Source: Aquibacillus koreensis
GTDB taxonomy: Bacteria > Bacillota > Bacilli > Bacillales > Amphibacillaceae
Length of the DNA stretch: 61,756 bases
NCBI RefSeq assembly: GCF_025154055.1
Contig: NZ_JAOALK010000044.1
Coordinates: 1 to 61,756, forward strand
Reading direction: 5' to 3'
The number at the start of each line of letters is the position of its first letter. Within the stretch, counting starts at the first letter, position 1. The notes below the pieces were generated by a model that searched no databases, was not told the DNA's origin, and saw nothing but the letters and a program-made list of their open reading frames with translations. Positions 1-7,226 of the stretch are shown here, in pieces. Both the position numbers and the translations under genes were made by a program.

Positions 1-11
1 CTCTCCATAAA
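1..11 (-). rRNA. 16S rRNA gene, first bases only (partial)
   Basis: Read on the minus strand, the window ends in TTTATGGAGAG, the conserved 5' beginning of bacillar 16S rRNA. The rest of the gene lies outside the window. The tandem promoters and boxA-like leader just upstream support the call. The exact mature 5' end could shift by a base or two. Confidence 0.75.
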
Positions 12-79
12 GTGTTTGAGTGTTAACTCATTCAAAAAACTAGCTTTTTTCTTGCTTGACATAAATGATTGTTTTGTTC

Positions 80-94
80 AGTTTTCAAAGATCA
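80..94 (-). promoter_or_regulatory. boxA-like antitermination element in rRNA leader
   Basis: The minus strand reads GATCTTTGAAAACTG, the boxA-type motif found in leaders and spacers of Gram-positive rRNA operons. There it loads the NusB/S10 antitermination complex. It lies between promoter P2 and the 16S start, as expected. Confidence 0.6.
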
Positions 95-127
95 AATTTT
101 AAGTTGTCGTTTTTGGCGACAAGATAT

Positions 128-156
128 ATCATAACACAACATATCACTATCGTCAA
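128..156 (-). promoter_or_regulatory. rRNA operon promoter P2 (sigma-A)
   Basis: The -35 TTGACG and -10 TATGAT are separated by exactly 17 bp on the minus strand, about 115 bp before the 16S start. It is the nearer of two tandem promoters, an arrangement common for Bacillus rRNA operons. Confidence 0.85.
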
Positions 157-212
157 CAACTTTTTTGAATGTTTTTTTGATAGATAATTCATATAAGCTG
201 ACAACAAAAAAT

Positions 213-241
213 AATATAGCATATCCTATTTCAAATATCAA
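213..241 (-). promoter_or_regulatory. rRNA operon promoter P1 (sigma-A)
   Basis: The -35 TTGATA and -10 TATATT are separated by 17 bp, 85 bp upstream of P2. With P2 it forms the usual tandem pair of rRNA promoters. The 300 bases between the small gene and the 16S start hold only these promoters and the leader. Confidence 0.7.
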
Positions 242-333
242 CAGGATTTCGTAAAAAAGCATGAAAATATACTATACCAACTATTAAGATAGAAGGTATA
301 GTTATGATATTCATATGTTCTACTCCGCTACAA

Positions 334-555
334 CTACTGATTCTCTAACTTTTTCGGTATGTACTTCAAACATTCTCTTTCACTTGCTACTCTTTGAAAC
401 AGTTGAAATAATGATTTATATCTTACAGCCATCGCTTTTTTTACAGTTTGATCGATCCGCTTATCTTCTATATCTAATAACAGTTCTTCTAATTCTCTTT
501 TAATTAAGTATTCCAATTCTTTCTGTTCATTATTATTAACTAGTAGACCTAACAT
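334..555 (-). CDS. small conserved-looking protein of unknown function
   Basis: This 73-residue protein begins at an ATG preceded by AGGAG with a 7-bp gap. An upstream in-frame ATG has no such site. The sequence is charged and probably all helical, with a hydrophobic start (MLGLLV) and a Glu/Leu/Lys-rich middle such as KRELEELLLDIEDKRID. There is no signal peptide, membrane segment or cysteine cluster. It sits between pdaB (divergent) and an rRNA operon, where I believe other Bacillaceae carry a similar small gene, though I cannot confirm this here. The good ribosome binding site and protein-like composition make it likely real. I assign no function. Confidence 0.65.
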   Translation of the reverse strand: MLGLLVNNNEQKELEYLIKRELEELLLDIEDKRIDQTVKKAMAVRYKSLFQLFQRVASERECLKYIPKKLENQ

Positions 556-631
556 TCTATCACTCCTATAAATATGTACTTCTATCCTTCCCATTTACCA
601 CATTTTTATTAGTATTAAAACAACTCTTCCT

Positions 632-660
632 ATCATATTGGCGAAAACCAATCATAAAAT
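632..660 (+). promoter_or_regulatory. sigma-E-like promoter of pdaB
   Basis: ATCATATT, a 13-bp spacer and CATAAAAT match the mother-cell sigma-E pattern (about KTCATATT, 13-15 bp, CATACAAT). It ends 28 bp before the pdaB start. The B. subtilis pdaB gene is known to be sigma-E dependent, so position and identity agree. Confidence 0.65.
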
Positions 661-688
661 ATAGCAAGTCCCAAAAGGAGGAAAAGAT

Positions 689-1450
689 ATGCAACACTTT
701 TTTGTTTTTAATATGAAGAGAAGAAGAAAATCCACTCTGATTGTGCTCGCCGCACTATTTACAGCTATATTTTTATGGGTTGAAACAGAGAGCTCATTCT
801 CTGTCTTCTCATCCAAAGAAAACCCAGTTGCTCTAAGTAAAGGAAGTGAGGAAGACAGTAATATCTCCCTCACCTTTAATATCACATGGGGAAACGAGAT
901 GGTTGAGCCTATACTGGAAAAACTAAAACAACATGATGTACAAGCTACTTTTTTTATAAGCGGAGAATGGGCAGAGCGTCACCCTGAGTTAGTGAAGAAA
1001 ATTGAAGAAAACAAACATGAAATTGGAATGATGGGGTATCGTTACAAAAGCTATATTCAGCAGGAAAAAGAACAAATTAGGAAGGATTTAGCTAAGGCAA
1101 ACGAAATCTTCGGCAAACTCGGTTATTCAGACACAAAGATTTTCAGAACTCCGAGTGGCCAGTTTAACAACGAAGTATTAAGTTTGTTAGAACAACGTGG
1201 ATATGAAGTGATCCATTGGAGTGTAAACCCCGAAGACTGGAGAAATCCTGGAGAACAATTAATCATCGACCGTGTTATGAAACAGACCTCTAACGGAGAT
1301 ATTATACTACTTCATGCTTCCGATTCCGTAAAACAAACGCACAAAGCATTAGATACTATCTTACCCGGACTAAAAAACAAAGGGTTTACATTTGTAAATA
1401 TATCAGAGATGATTTCACGCGCACATTCTGAATCAGATGAGGTCGATTGA
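689..1450 (+). CDS. pdaB: PdaB-like sporulation polysaccharide deacetylase-family protein
   Basis: In B. subtilis PdaB is needed late in sporulation to keep the spore intact. The sequence (253 aa; B. subtilis about 254) has a basic N-terminus, a membrane anchor around residues 13-31 and a NodB-type domain from about 58 to 240. Family motifs are visible: RTPSGQF (153-159), DWRNPG (183-188) and LLHASDS (207-213). The zinc-binding histidines of true NodB deacetylases are absent (HEIGMMGYRY, 110-119), as in the family generally. Unusually, motif 1 reads LTFNITWGNE, with Asn64 and Asn69 where B. subtilis has Asp, so deacetylase activity is doubtful. The AAAAGGAGG ribosome site lies 6-7 bp before the ATG. 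The gene is convergent with kbaA and ends before a shared terminator. Confidence 0.93.
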   Translation: MQHFFVFNMKRRRKSTLIVLAALFTAIFLWVETESSFSVFSSKENPVALSKGSEEDSNISLTFNITWGNEMVEPILEKLKQHDVQATFFISGEWAERHPELVKKIEENKHEIGMMGYRYKSYIQQEKEQIRKDLAKANEIFGKLGYSDTKIFRTPSGQFNNEVLSLLEQRGYEVIHWSVNPEDWRNPGEQLIIDRVMKQTSNGDIILLHASDSVKQTHKALDTILPGLKNKGFTFVNISEMISRAHSESDEVD

Positions 1451-1466
1451 TCATTAGAAAAACTCG

Positions 1467-1490
1467 CATTCGCTCGTCCTTTAGCGAATG
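1467..1490 (+). repeat. hairpin downstream of pdaB
   Basis: CATTCGCT and AGCGAATG are perfect 8-bp arms around an 8-base loop, 17 bp after the pdaB stop. No strong T-run follows, so it may protect or pause the transcript rather than end it. Confidence 0.5.
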
Positions 1491-1585
1491 TGTTAGCTTT
1501 TCTTATACTTGGTACATTAAATTTTTCGCTACGCCGAAAGACTTCCCAGCAAAAATTTATTCTTTCCTAATGTATAACAATAAAC

Positions 1586-1625
1586 AAAAGACAGTCCTTT
1601 AACAGGAACTGTCTTTTCTTTTTTT
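1586..1625. terminator. bidirectional terminator between pdaB and kbaA
   Basis: AAAAGACAGT and ACTGTCTTTT pair around an 11-12-base loop. A T-rich tail follows in the plus direction and a shorter one in the minus direction. It sits between the convergent pdaB and kbaA, directly before the kbaA stop. Confidence 0.85.
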
Positions 1626-1633
1626 CCTTATAA

Positions 1634-2245
1634 CTATTTCTTAGGAGCAATCGCAGGTTTTTCTGTAAGACGATGTAATATTAGAAGTTGATATGTATTA
1701 CACAACAATAAAGGAACAATCATTAACCAGGCGTAGTCCCCACCACTTGTTCTTAACCCAGGTACCCATTCAATAGAAGTTACCACTACCATAAAAAACA
1801 AGGCAGGTACAAACGCTGTTCTATTTGTCTCTTTTGCTTTTATACCAGCAACAATCCAACTGTACACGAATATAGTTAAAGCAACCAAAATGTATATGAC
1901 TAAAGAAGGATCACTTTCCGTAGCATTTATAAACCTAAAATATACAAGATCAAACAAAGTGAATAAGATTAACACAACCTGAATTGGTGTCCAAAAACCC
2001 TTAAACATCCCTAACCCAAATTGATTAATGGTTAAATATGCAAAGAAACCCATCTGACTTATTAAACTAAATACAAACCCTAAGGCCGCAAAAAATACAA
2101 CAAGACCAAACACCTCAAACAAATCAAAGGGTTGTAAAAATTCTTTATAGGCATCAGCTTTTACAAAAAAGCTTGTAATCAATGTTGAAGCTGCTCCAAT
2201 TAATAACGTAGAAAAAAATAACCTTACAATATTCCGGCTTTTCAC
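1634..2245 (-). CDS. kbaA: KbaA, KinB-signalling pathway activation protein
   Basis: In B. subtilis KbaA is an integral membrane protein required for the sensor kinase KinB to feed the sporulation phosphorelay. The sequence (203 aa) starts MKSRNIVRLF and is mostly hydrophobic, with five to six likely membrane helices and short polar loops. SLISQMGFFAYLTINQFGLG near residues 60-80 is family-like. Translation begins at GTG with AGGAGG 7 bp upstream. It is convergent with pdaB and divergent from gerD, the arrangement I expect for this locus in Bacillus. No catalytic motif is seen, so the role rests on homology and context. Confidence 0.88.
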   Translation of the reverse strand: MKSRNIVRLFFSTLLIGAASTLITSFFVKADAYKEFLQPFDLFEVFGLVVFFAALGFVFSLISQMGFFAYLTINQFGLGMFKGFWTPIQVVLILFTLFDLVYFRFINATESDPSLVIYILVALTIFVYSWIVAGIKAKETNRTAFVPALFFMVVVTSIEWVPGLRTSGGDYAWLMIVPLLLCNTYQLLILHRLTEKPAIAPKK

Positions 2246-2328
2246 GAGAAGTCCTCCTAATTAAATAATACAATAATAGTCGTCTTTTCGTATTTTACCA
2301 TGAAAAATAGCTTTTTTCGCTTCTCTGA

Positions 2329-2358
2329 TACATATTTTTTTGCTTGATTCTCATATTA
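2329..2358 (+). promoter_or_regulatory. possible sigma-G promoter of gerD
   Basis: TACATA, a 17-bp spacer and CATATTA resemble the forespore sigma-G pattern (TGMATA, 17-18 bp, CATNMTA). It lies 35 bp before the proposed gerD start. The gerD gene is sigma-G dependent in B. subtilis. The -35 is one base off consensus, so this is only a candidate. Confidence 0.4.
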
Positions 2359-2393
2359 AAGGTAAGAAACACCTTGAAAGGAGTTGTTCCCTT

Positions 2394-3062
2394 TTGAATA
2401 AGCGAATGACCATTATATTCATTTCTTTCTCCTTTCTTATGCTTACCTCATGTGGAGGTGGCGGTGGTGGCGCTGCAAGTGGAGAAGAAAGCAACTACGA
2501 AACAACCAAGCAAATGGTTACTGACATATTGAAAACAGATGAAGGAAAGAAAGCGATGACAGATGTGCTTTCTGACGAAGAGATGCAAAAAACATATGTG
2601 ATTGAATCAAAGATCGTGGAACAAGCCGTTACCGATGCACTCACATCTGATAAAGGTAAGGAATATTGGACAAAGATGTTTGAAGATCCTAAATTCGTAG
2701 AATCTTTCGCTAAGGCTTTACAAGGCCAACAAGAAGATGTAATAAAAGGCCTCATGAGTGACTCTGAATATCAAAAGAAAATGATTGAATTACTTGCGAA
2801 CCCGGAGATGGAGCAGCAAATTGTCACCGTCCTAAAAGGACAGCAATTTCGAGAACATCTTGAAAAAACAATTCAAGAAACATTGGATTCACCAATGTAC
2901 AAAGCCAAACTGACAGACATCATTTTAAAAGCTGCGGAAGAGATGAAGCCTCAACAGTCTGGCGGGGAATCCGGCGGCGGGGAATCTGGCGGTGAGTCCG
3001 GCGGGAGTTCAGGGGAAGGATCAGAGGAAGAGTCTGGTGGAGAATCTGGTGGTAGTGAATAA
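2394..3062 (+). CDS. gerD: GerD spore germination lipoprotein
   Basis: GerD is a lipoprotein of the spore inner membrane that helps nutrient receptors cluster and respond. The chosen TTG follows GAAAGGAG by 10 bp and gives a clean lipoprotein signal: basic start, hydrophobic core, then LTSC with the lipidated Cys at residue 20. An ATG four codons later is too far from the site. Six glycines directly follow the Cys. The body (about 35-190) is charged and helical, like B. subtilis GerD. The final 35 residues are a Gly/Ser/Glu tail with repeated ESGG units that lengthens the protein to 222 aa against about 185 in B. subtilis. The gene is divergent from kbaA and convergent with salA. Confidence 0.88.
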   Translation: MNKRMTIIFISFSFLMLTSCGGGGGGAASGEESNYETTKQMVTDILKTDEGKKAMTDVLSDEEMQKTYVIESKIVEQAVTDALTSDKGKEYWTKMFEDPKFVESFAKALQGQQEDVIKGLMSDSEYQKKMIELLANPEMEQQIVTVLKGQQFREHLEKTIQETLDSPMYKAKLTDIILKAAEEMKPQQSGGESGGGESGGESGGSSGEGSEEESGGESGGSE

Positions 3063-3067
3063 ATAAT

Positions 3068-3103
3068 AAAAAGGGAGCTAATTTTTAAGTTAGCTCCCTT
3101 TTT
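3068..3103. terminator. bidirectional terminator between gerD and salA
   Basis: AAAAAGGGAGCTAA pairs with TTAGCTCCCTTTTT around an 8-base loop, with T-runs on both strands. It serves the convergent gerD and salA and abuts the salA stop codon. Confidence 0.9.
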
Positions 3104-3104
3104 A

Positions 3105-4166
3105 TTATTCAAACTTTGCAATAACCTTTGCCGCTATATTTCTATATTCTATGCCATTTGGGTGATCTTCTTGGTACACAGAAGGCGCAAAAACGTCTTC
3201 TTCCTCATACGGTTGTTGTAAGGAAAGTTGGCCTATTACATCGGTTTTTAATGCTTCAGCAAGCTTCTCTCCACCACCACGTCCAAACACATATTCTTTT
3301 TCACCAGTTAACTGACTCTCAAAATAAGCCATGTTCTCAATGACTCCTAATATTTCATGGTCAGTTGTCAGCGCCATTTGTCCAGCTCTCGCCGCTACAA
3401 AAGCAGCCGTTGGATGTGGTGTAGTCACAATAACTTCTTTAGATGAAGGAATCATATTATGCACATCTAATGCAACATCCCCTGTACCTGGTGGTAAATC
3501 TAACAATAAATAGTCTAGGTCTCCCCATTCAACTTCTTTAAAGAAGCTTGTCAACATTTTACCCAAACGAGGGCCACGCCATATGACTGGTGAATTATCT
3601 TCTACAAAAAATCCCATTGATATGATCTTTACACCGAATCTTTCTACCGGAATAATTTTATTTCCCTTTAATGCAGGGCGTTGTTCTACACCCATCATAT
3701 CCGGAATACTAAATCCGTAGATGTCAGCATCTATGATCCCAACTTTTTTCCCAAGTCGTGCTAATGCTACTGCCAAGTTTACGGTGACAGTTGACTTTCC
3801 AACTCCACCTTTCCCACTAGCAACAGCTATAAATTTCGTTCCCGTATCTCCACCTAATAAAGAGGTATCCTTTTCACTTGTTGGTTGAAATTTGGCAATA
3901 ACCTCTTCGGGAAGCTGGTTAAATCTTAAGCCGACCGTAGCCGCTCCACCTTGTTTTAATTTATTAACAATGTCTTGTTGTAGTTGCATTTGTTCAGCTG
4001 TATTTGTTTTCGCGATCGCTAACTTTACACTTACATGATTTTTTTCTTCTTTTATTTTGATTTCTTCTATTCCGTTCGTTTCTTCAAATGTCTTATGAAG
4101 AAATGGATCTTTTAATGTATTTAGCAGTTCCTTTACTTTATCTTGTGTAAGCAAGATTGTCACCAT
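3105..4166 (-). CDS. salA: SalA, Mrp/ParA-family P-loop ATPase
   Basis: SalA is a Mrp-type ATPase. In B. subtilis it acts as a regulator that represses scoC and so favours protease production; other Mrp proteins carry Fe-S clusters. The sequence (353 aa) has an N-terminal DUF59/MIP18-like region (about 10-90), a deviant Walker A SGKGGVGKST (117-126), IDADIYGFS and LDLPPGTGD. The CxxC cluster motif of classical Mrp is missing: the matching stretch reads IENMAYFESQLTGEKEY without cysteine, which suits a SalA role. The start is uncertain. ATG at 4166 abuts AAGGG, and GTG (4163) or TTG (4154) are alternatives; the TTG best matches the B. subtilis N-terminus. Confidence 0.88.
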   Translation of the reverse strand: MVTILLTQDKVKELLNTLKDPFLHKTFEETNGIEEIKIKEEKNHVSVKLAIAKTNTAEQMQLQQDIVNKLKQGGAATVGLRFNQLPEEVIAKFQPTSEKDTSLLGGDTGTKFIAVASGKGGVGKSTVTVNLAVALARLGKKVGIIDADIYGFSIPDMMGVEQRPALKGNKIIPVERFGVKIISMGFFVEDNSPVIWRGPRLGKMLTSFFKEVEWGDLDYLLLDLPPGTGDVALDVHNMIPSSKEVIVTTPHPTAAFVAARAGQMALTTDHEILGVIENMAYFESQLTGEKEYVFGRGGGEKLAEALKTDVIGQLSLQQPYEEEDVFAPSVYQEDHPNGIEYRNIAAKVIAKFE

Positions 4167-4192
4167 CCCTTAATCAAACTTCTATATCATTT

Positions 4193-4220
4193 AGTATAAC
4201 ATAACTATATTATTTACTAA
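4193..4220 (-). promoter_or_regulatory. candidate sigma-A promoter of salA
   Basis: TTAGTA, a 16-bp spacer and TATACT lie just upstream of salA on the minus strand. The -10 is good and the -35 poor, so this is tentative. Confidence 0.4.
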
Positions 4221-4240
4221 GTGATATGAATCATAAGGAA

Positions 4241-4951
4241 TTATTCAACATCTTCCGTTTGGTAACGAAGGATGCCTTCATATATGCTTGCAGCCATTTT
4301 CCTTTGGTATTCTTCCGTCTTTAATAGCTCTCTTTCATGTGCATTGGATAGAAAACCAATTTCAACGAGTACACCTGGTAAACCCGCATGTTTTAATAAA
4401 AACATGCCATTTAAAGCAAGTGCCTCTCTATTTGTATTTTCTAAGTTTCGTTTGATTTCTGCTTGGAGTTTTTTAGCTAATAACTCACTATGCTCTAATG
4501 AAGGGTAATAAAATGTCTGCGCTCCGCTCCACTTTTTAGAGGGTAATGCATTTAGATGCACACTTATAAAGAAATCTGGATTTTTATCTTTAATAAATTC
4601 TAATCTATTTTTAAGGTCTTCTGATTTCCTCCGCGATAATCCCTTAGTCCCTTCAGCTGCTAAATCCTGATCGACTTCTCTCGTCAAGTAAACAAGTGCC
4701 CCCGCCTGTTGCAAGTAATCTCTTAACATGTTTGTTACATCCAGTGCAATATCCTTCTCTAAGGTACCATCTGCTCCTACAGCACCACCATCTACTCCTC
4801 CATGGCCAGGGTCTAACACGATTACCTTACCGGATAGCGGCAGTGACCATGATTCCCATGAACTTGTTGATTTTTGAATTGGATATTGAACCAAAATCAC
4901 CAAAATAAAAGCTCCAGCAAGCCATGATGCTACCTTTACTACTCGGCTCAT
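4241..4951 (-). CDS. cwlD: CwlD, germination-specific N-acetylmuramoyl-L-alanine amidase
   Basis: CwlD cleaves peptide side chains from muramic acid in the spore cortex. With PdaA this makes muramic-delta-lactam, the mark recognised by germination lytic enzymes. The sequence (236 aa; B. subtilis 237) has a membrane or signal segment near residues 7-25. An Amidase_3 domain follows with the zinc motif VLDPGHGGVDGG, SVHLNALPS and the conserved Glu in VEIGFLSN. The ATG at 4951 has GGAGGGG 6 bp upstream; an upstream in-frame ATG has no site. A sigma-E-like promoter lies about 35 bp upstream, fitting mother-cell expression. Confidence 0.95.
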   Translation of the reverse strand: MSRVVKVASWLAGAFILVILVQYPIQKSTSSWESWSLPLSGKVIVLDPGHGGVDGGAVGADGTLEKDIALDVTNMLRDYLQQAGALVYLTREVDQDLAAEGTKGLSRRKSEDLKNRLEFIKDKNPDFFISVHLNALPSKKWSGAQTFYYPSLEHSELLAKKLQAEIKRNLENTNREALALNGMFLLKHAGLPGVLVEIGFLSNAHERELLKTEEYQRKMAASIYEGILRYQTEDVE

Positions 4952-4983
4952 ACGTATCCCCTCCACTTATACTCCTGTTTTCC

Positions 4984-5013
4984 ACTATATGGGACAAGTG
5001 GTGGTTTTATGAC
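4984..5013 (-). promoter_or_regulatory. sigma-E-like promoter of cwlD
   Basis: GTCATAA, a 15-bp spacer and CATATAGT match the sigma-E pattern well on the minus strand, just before cwlD. B. subtilis cwlD is transcribed by sigma-E and sigma-G. Confidence 0.6.
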
Positions 5014-5143
5014 TGTATGAGGATAGGTTGTCTTAATTTAGTTCTTTTGTATATTCCAGTGTTAATGTAGTGAACTAATTTCTATAGAGTGCGTAATTAC
5101 TTTACTGTCCATTGTTGGATTATTGAGCATTTGAACATAAATC

Positions 5144-5170
5144 AACTCCACCCCCGGTTGGAGTTTTTAT
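5144..5170 (+). terminator. orphan terminator-like hairpin facing right
   Basis: AACTCCA and TGGAGTT pair around an 8-base CG-rich loop, followed by a T-rich run in the plus direction. No plus-strand gene lies to its left in this gap, so it has no obvious transcript to end. Confidence 0.5.
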
Positions 5171-5185
5171 TAGCTTAAGATTCAC

Positions 5186-5315
5186 TCTTTGACGCGTTCG
5201 AATAATCCCCTTGCTTACGCTTTAGCTCAAGTCTCGCTCTCTGACGCGTTCGAATGCACCACTTTTCTTACAGCTTACCTTATCGTTCCAAAAATAACTG
5301 TACACTTTATATCAA
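5186..5315 (-). repeat. short copy of the 52-bp repeat element with conserved tail
   Basis: GACGCGTTCGAAT occurs at 5191 and again at 5243, exactly 52 bp apart, the same motif and period as the large array near 25.6 kb. At 5284-5315 a 32-bp tail differs at only four positions from the tail at 25914-25945. Both copies lie just beyond an operon terminator in the same orientation. No open reading frame is evident in the 446-bp gap between cwlD and rpsI. Confidence 0.8.
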
Positions 5316-5351
5316 AAACATCAGTTTGCTACAGTTAACATTACAACCATC

Positions 5352-5385
5352 AAAAAAACCTCTGACCAAAATGGCCAGAGGTTTT
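5352..5385 (-). terminator. terminator of rplM-rpsI
   Basis: On the minus strand AACCTCTG pairs with CAGAGGTT, extended inward by GCC/GGT with a mismatch, followed by seven T. It lies 13 bp after the rpsI stop. Confidence 0.9.
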
Positions 5386-5397
5386 GACATACAAATA

Positions 5398-5790
5398 TTA
5401 ACGTTTTGAGAACTGAGGTGCACGACGAGCGCCTTTAAGACCGTATTTCTTACGTTCTTTCATACGAGCGTCACGAGTTAGGTATCCTTCACGCTTAAGA
5501 GCTGCGCGATATTCTGGATCTGCTTCTAACAATGCACGAGCAACGCCATGACGAATTGCACCAGCTTGACCAGTGAATCCTCCACCATCAACGTTTACTA
5601 ATACATCGTAGCTACCTTCTGTTTCAGTGATAGCTAATGGTTGTTTAATGATTGTACGAAGTGTTTCGTACGGGAAGTAATCTTCCGCATCACGTTTATT
5701 TACAATGATACGTCCAGTACCTGGTACTAAACGTACACGAGCTGTTGAACTTTTACGGCGTCCGGTTCCGTAGTATTGTACTTGTGCCAC
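5398..5790 (-). CDS. rpsI: 30S ribosomal protein S9 (uS9)
   Basis: S9 is a small-subunit head protein whose C-terminal tail reaches the P-site tRNA. The sequence (130 aa, normal length) begins [19 protein letters not shown] and ends with the characteristic basic tail [10 protein letters not shown], whose final Lys-Arg contacts the anticodon stem. The ATG has a good AGGAGG site. It is co-transcribed with rplM, whose stop lies 19 bp upstream, and is followed by a strong terminator. The rplM-rpsI pair is the usual two-gene operon and is probably controlled through the L13 leader. Confidence 0.98.
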   Translation of the reverse strand: MAQVQYYGTGRRKSSTARVRLVPGTGRIIVNKRDAEDYFPYETLRTIIKQPLAITETEGSYDVLVNVDGGGFTGQAGAIRHGVARALLEADPEYRAALKREGYLTRDARMKERKKYGLKGARRAPQFSKR

Positions 5791-5809
5791 TATTCATTAC
5801 CTCCTTTTA

Positions 5810-6247
5810 TTATCCGCGAAGCTCGTAAGCTTCTGGTTTTTGTGCTTGGTGTGTATGTTCTGCGCCTCTGAATACGTGCAATTTCTTACCCATTTTACGA
5901 CCAAGAGGTCCTTTTGGAAGCATACCTTTGATAGTAAGTTCAAGCATTTGCTCTGAGTAGTTTGTACGCATTTCGCCAGCTGTACGTGCTTTTAAACCAC
6001 CTGGGTGATTTGAATGACGGTAGTACATTTTGTCGCTTAATTTTTTACCTGTTAATTCAATTTTTTCAGCGTTAACGATGATTACGTGATCACCAGTATC
6101 AACATGTGGTGTGTACGTTGGTTTATGCTTTCCACGAAGGATGGAAGCTACTTCACTAGCTAAACGACCTAGTGTTTGACCTTCAGCATCCACAACAAGC
6201 CACTTACGTTCAATATTATTTTCATTTGCCATGAAAGTTGTGCGCAT
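5810..6247 (-). CDS. rplM: 50S ribosomal protein L13 (uL13)
   Basis: L13 is an early-assembling 23S rRNA-binding protein of the large subunit. The chosen ATG gives [20 protein letters not shown], 145 aa as in B. subtilis, with AGGAGG 10 bp upstream. A TTG two codons earlier sits too close to that site. [10 protein letters not shown]-like and [11 protein letters not shown] segments are conserved. It is the first gene of the rplM-rpsI operon, with its own promoter and a structured leader that probably mediates L13 autocontrol. Confidence 0.97.
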   Translation of the reverse strand: MRTTFMANENNIERKWLVVDAEGQTLGRLASEVASILRGKHKPTYTPHVDTGDHVIIVNAEKIELTGKKLSDKMYYRHSNHPGGLKARTAGEMRTNYSEQMLELTIKGMLPKGPLGRKMGKKLHVFRGAEHTHQAQKPEAYELRG

Positions 6248-6382
6248 GATCAATTACCCTCCTGTATTACGAATTCTTTTTAATTTGTAGCACTTGAGCA
6301 ACAAGCTCAAATATGCTATTTCGACCTATATTCTACACAATTAACTTTCCGGGGCTAATCGTGGTATAGAAAATAAAATGCC
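6248..6382 (-). promoter_or_regulatory. putative L13 leader (5' UTR of rplM-rpsI)
   Basis: From the predicted start site to rplM lies a structured 135-nt leader. A strong hairpin pairs AGCATATTTGAGC with GCTCAAGTGCT, preceded by GAATATAGGTCGAAAT. Bacilli have a known L13 leader (Rfam L13_leader) at this place in which L13 is thought to bind its own mRNA. Membership is inferred from position and structure, not from a model search. Confidence 0.6.
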
Positions 6383-6389
6383 ATAAATC

Positions 6390-6418
6390 ATCATATAATA
6401 TATAAGACCCAAAGTCAA
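6390..6418 (-). promoter_or_regulatory. sigma-A promoter of rplM-rpsI
   Basis: TTGACT, a 17-bp spacer and TATGAT: a near-consensus promoter in the gap between truA and rplM. Confidence 0.88.
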
Positions 6419-6464
6419 TAGAATGTTACACCAGGACCCGTTGTTTTTTTGACTCTATATTCAT

Positions 6465-7211
6465 CTACTTATTATAGACAACATTCCATAGATATAATCC
6501 TTGAGATGGGGCAGTTTTCCCTGCCTTCCCACGATCCATTGCCTCAATAATTTTTTTTATGTCATCAGGTTTTCGCATGCCTGTTCCGATCTCTATCAAT
6601 GTTCCTACTAATATTCGCACCATATTGTATAAAAAGCCACTACCTCGAAAGACGAATACCAGATTATCACCTTCTTTAAAACACGACGCATGAAAGATTG
6701 TACGCACCTTTTCACCCTTTACACCAGTTTTAGCTGCACAAAAAGAACTAAAATCGTGTTCACCCTCTAGTTGCTTACAAGCTTCCAAAACTGCATTTAT
6801 ATCAATTTCTCTAGGATAATAATAGGTGTAATTCCTCCGAAAAATATCTTTTTCACTCGAATTTAAAACAAAATATCGGTACTCTTTCTCCTGTACGTCA
6901 AATCGTGCATGGAAGTCATTACCTGCGACACTTGCTTCTTTTACATAAATGTCGTCCGGCAAAAGAGCATTTAGAGCCCTTTTCCAGTTTTGCTCAGGGA
7001 TTGCTAAGGGTGTATCGAAATGAAAGACCTGACCTATTGCATGAACACCCGCATCCGTTCTCCCAGAAGCAGTTATACGAACCTCATCGCCTTTATGAAT
7101 TTTTTTAAGTGCAGACTCTATTTCTTCCTGGATCGTTCGACCGTTAGGCTGTATTTGATATCCTGCATAATTCGTCCCATCATAACTAATCTTACATTTG
7201 ATTCGTGTCAT
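6465..7211 (-). CDS. truA: TruA, tRNA pseudouridine(38-40) synthase
   Basis: TruA converts uridines 38, 39 and 40 in the anticodon stem-loop of many tRNAs to pseudouridine. The sequence (248 aa, normal) shows the catalytic aspartate in GRTDAGVHA (Asp53) and the family segments FHARFDVQEKEYRY and GSGFLYNMVR. It lies 15 bp after ecfT and probably shares that transcript, as in B. subtilis. It ends before the rplM promoter. Confidence 0.97.
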   Translation of the reverse strand: MTRIKCKISYDGTNYAGYQIQPNGRTIQEEIESALKKIHKGDEVRITASGRTDAGVHAIGQVFHFDTPLAIPEQNWKRALNALLPDDIYVKEASVAGNDFHARFDVQEKEYRYFVLNSSEKDIFRRNYTYYYPREIDINAVLEACKQLEGEHDFSSFCAAKTGVKGEKVRTIFHASCFKEGDNLVFVFRGSGFLYNMVRILVGTLIEIGTGMRKPDDIKKIIEAMDRGKAGKTAPSQGLYLWNVVYNK

Positions 7212-7226
7212 GACATGTCCCTTTCT

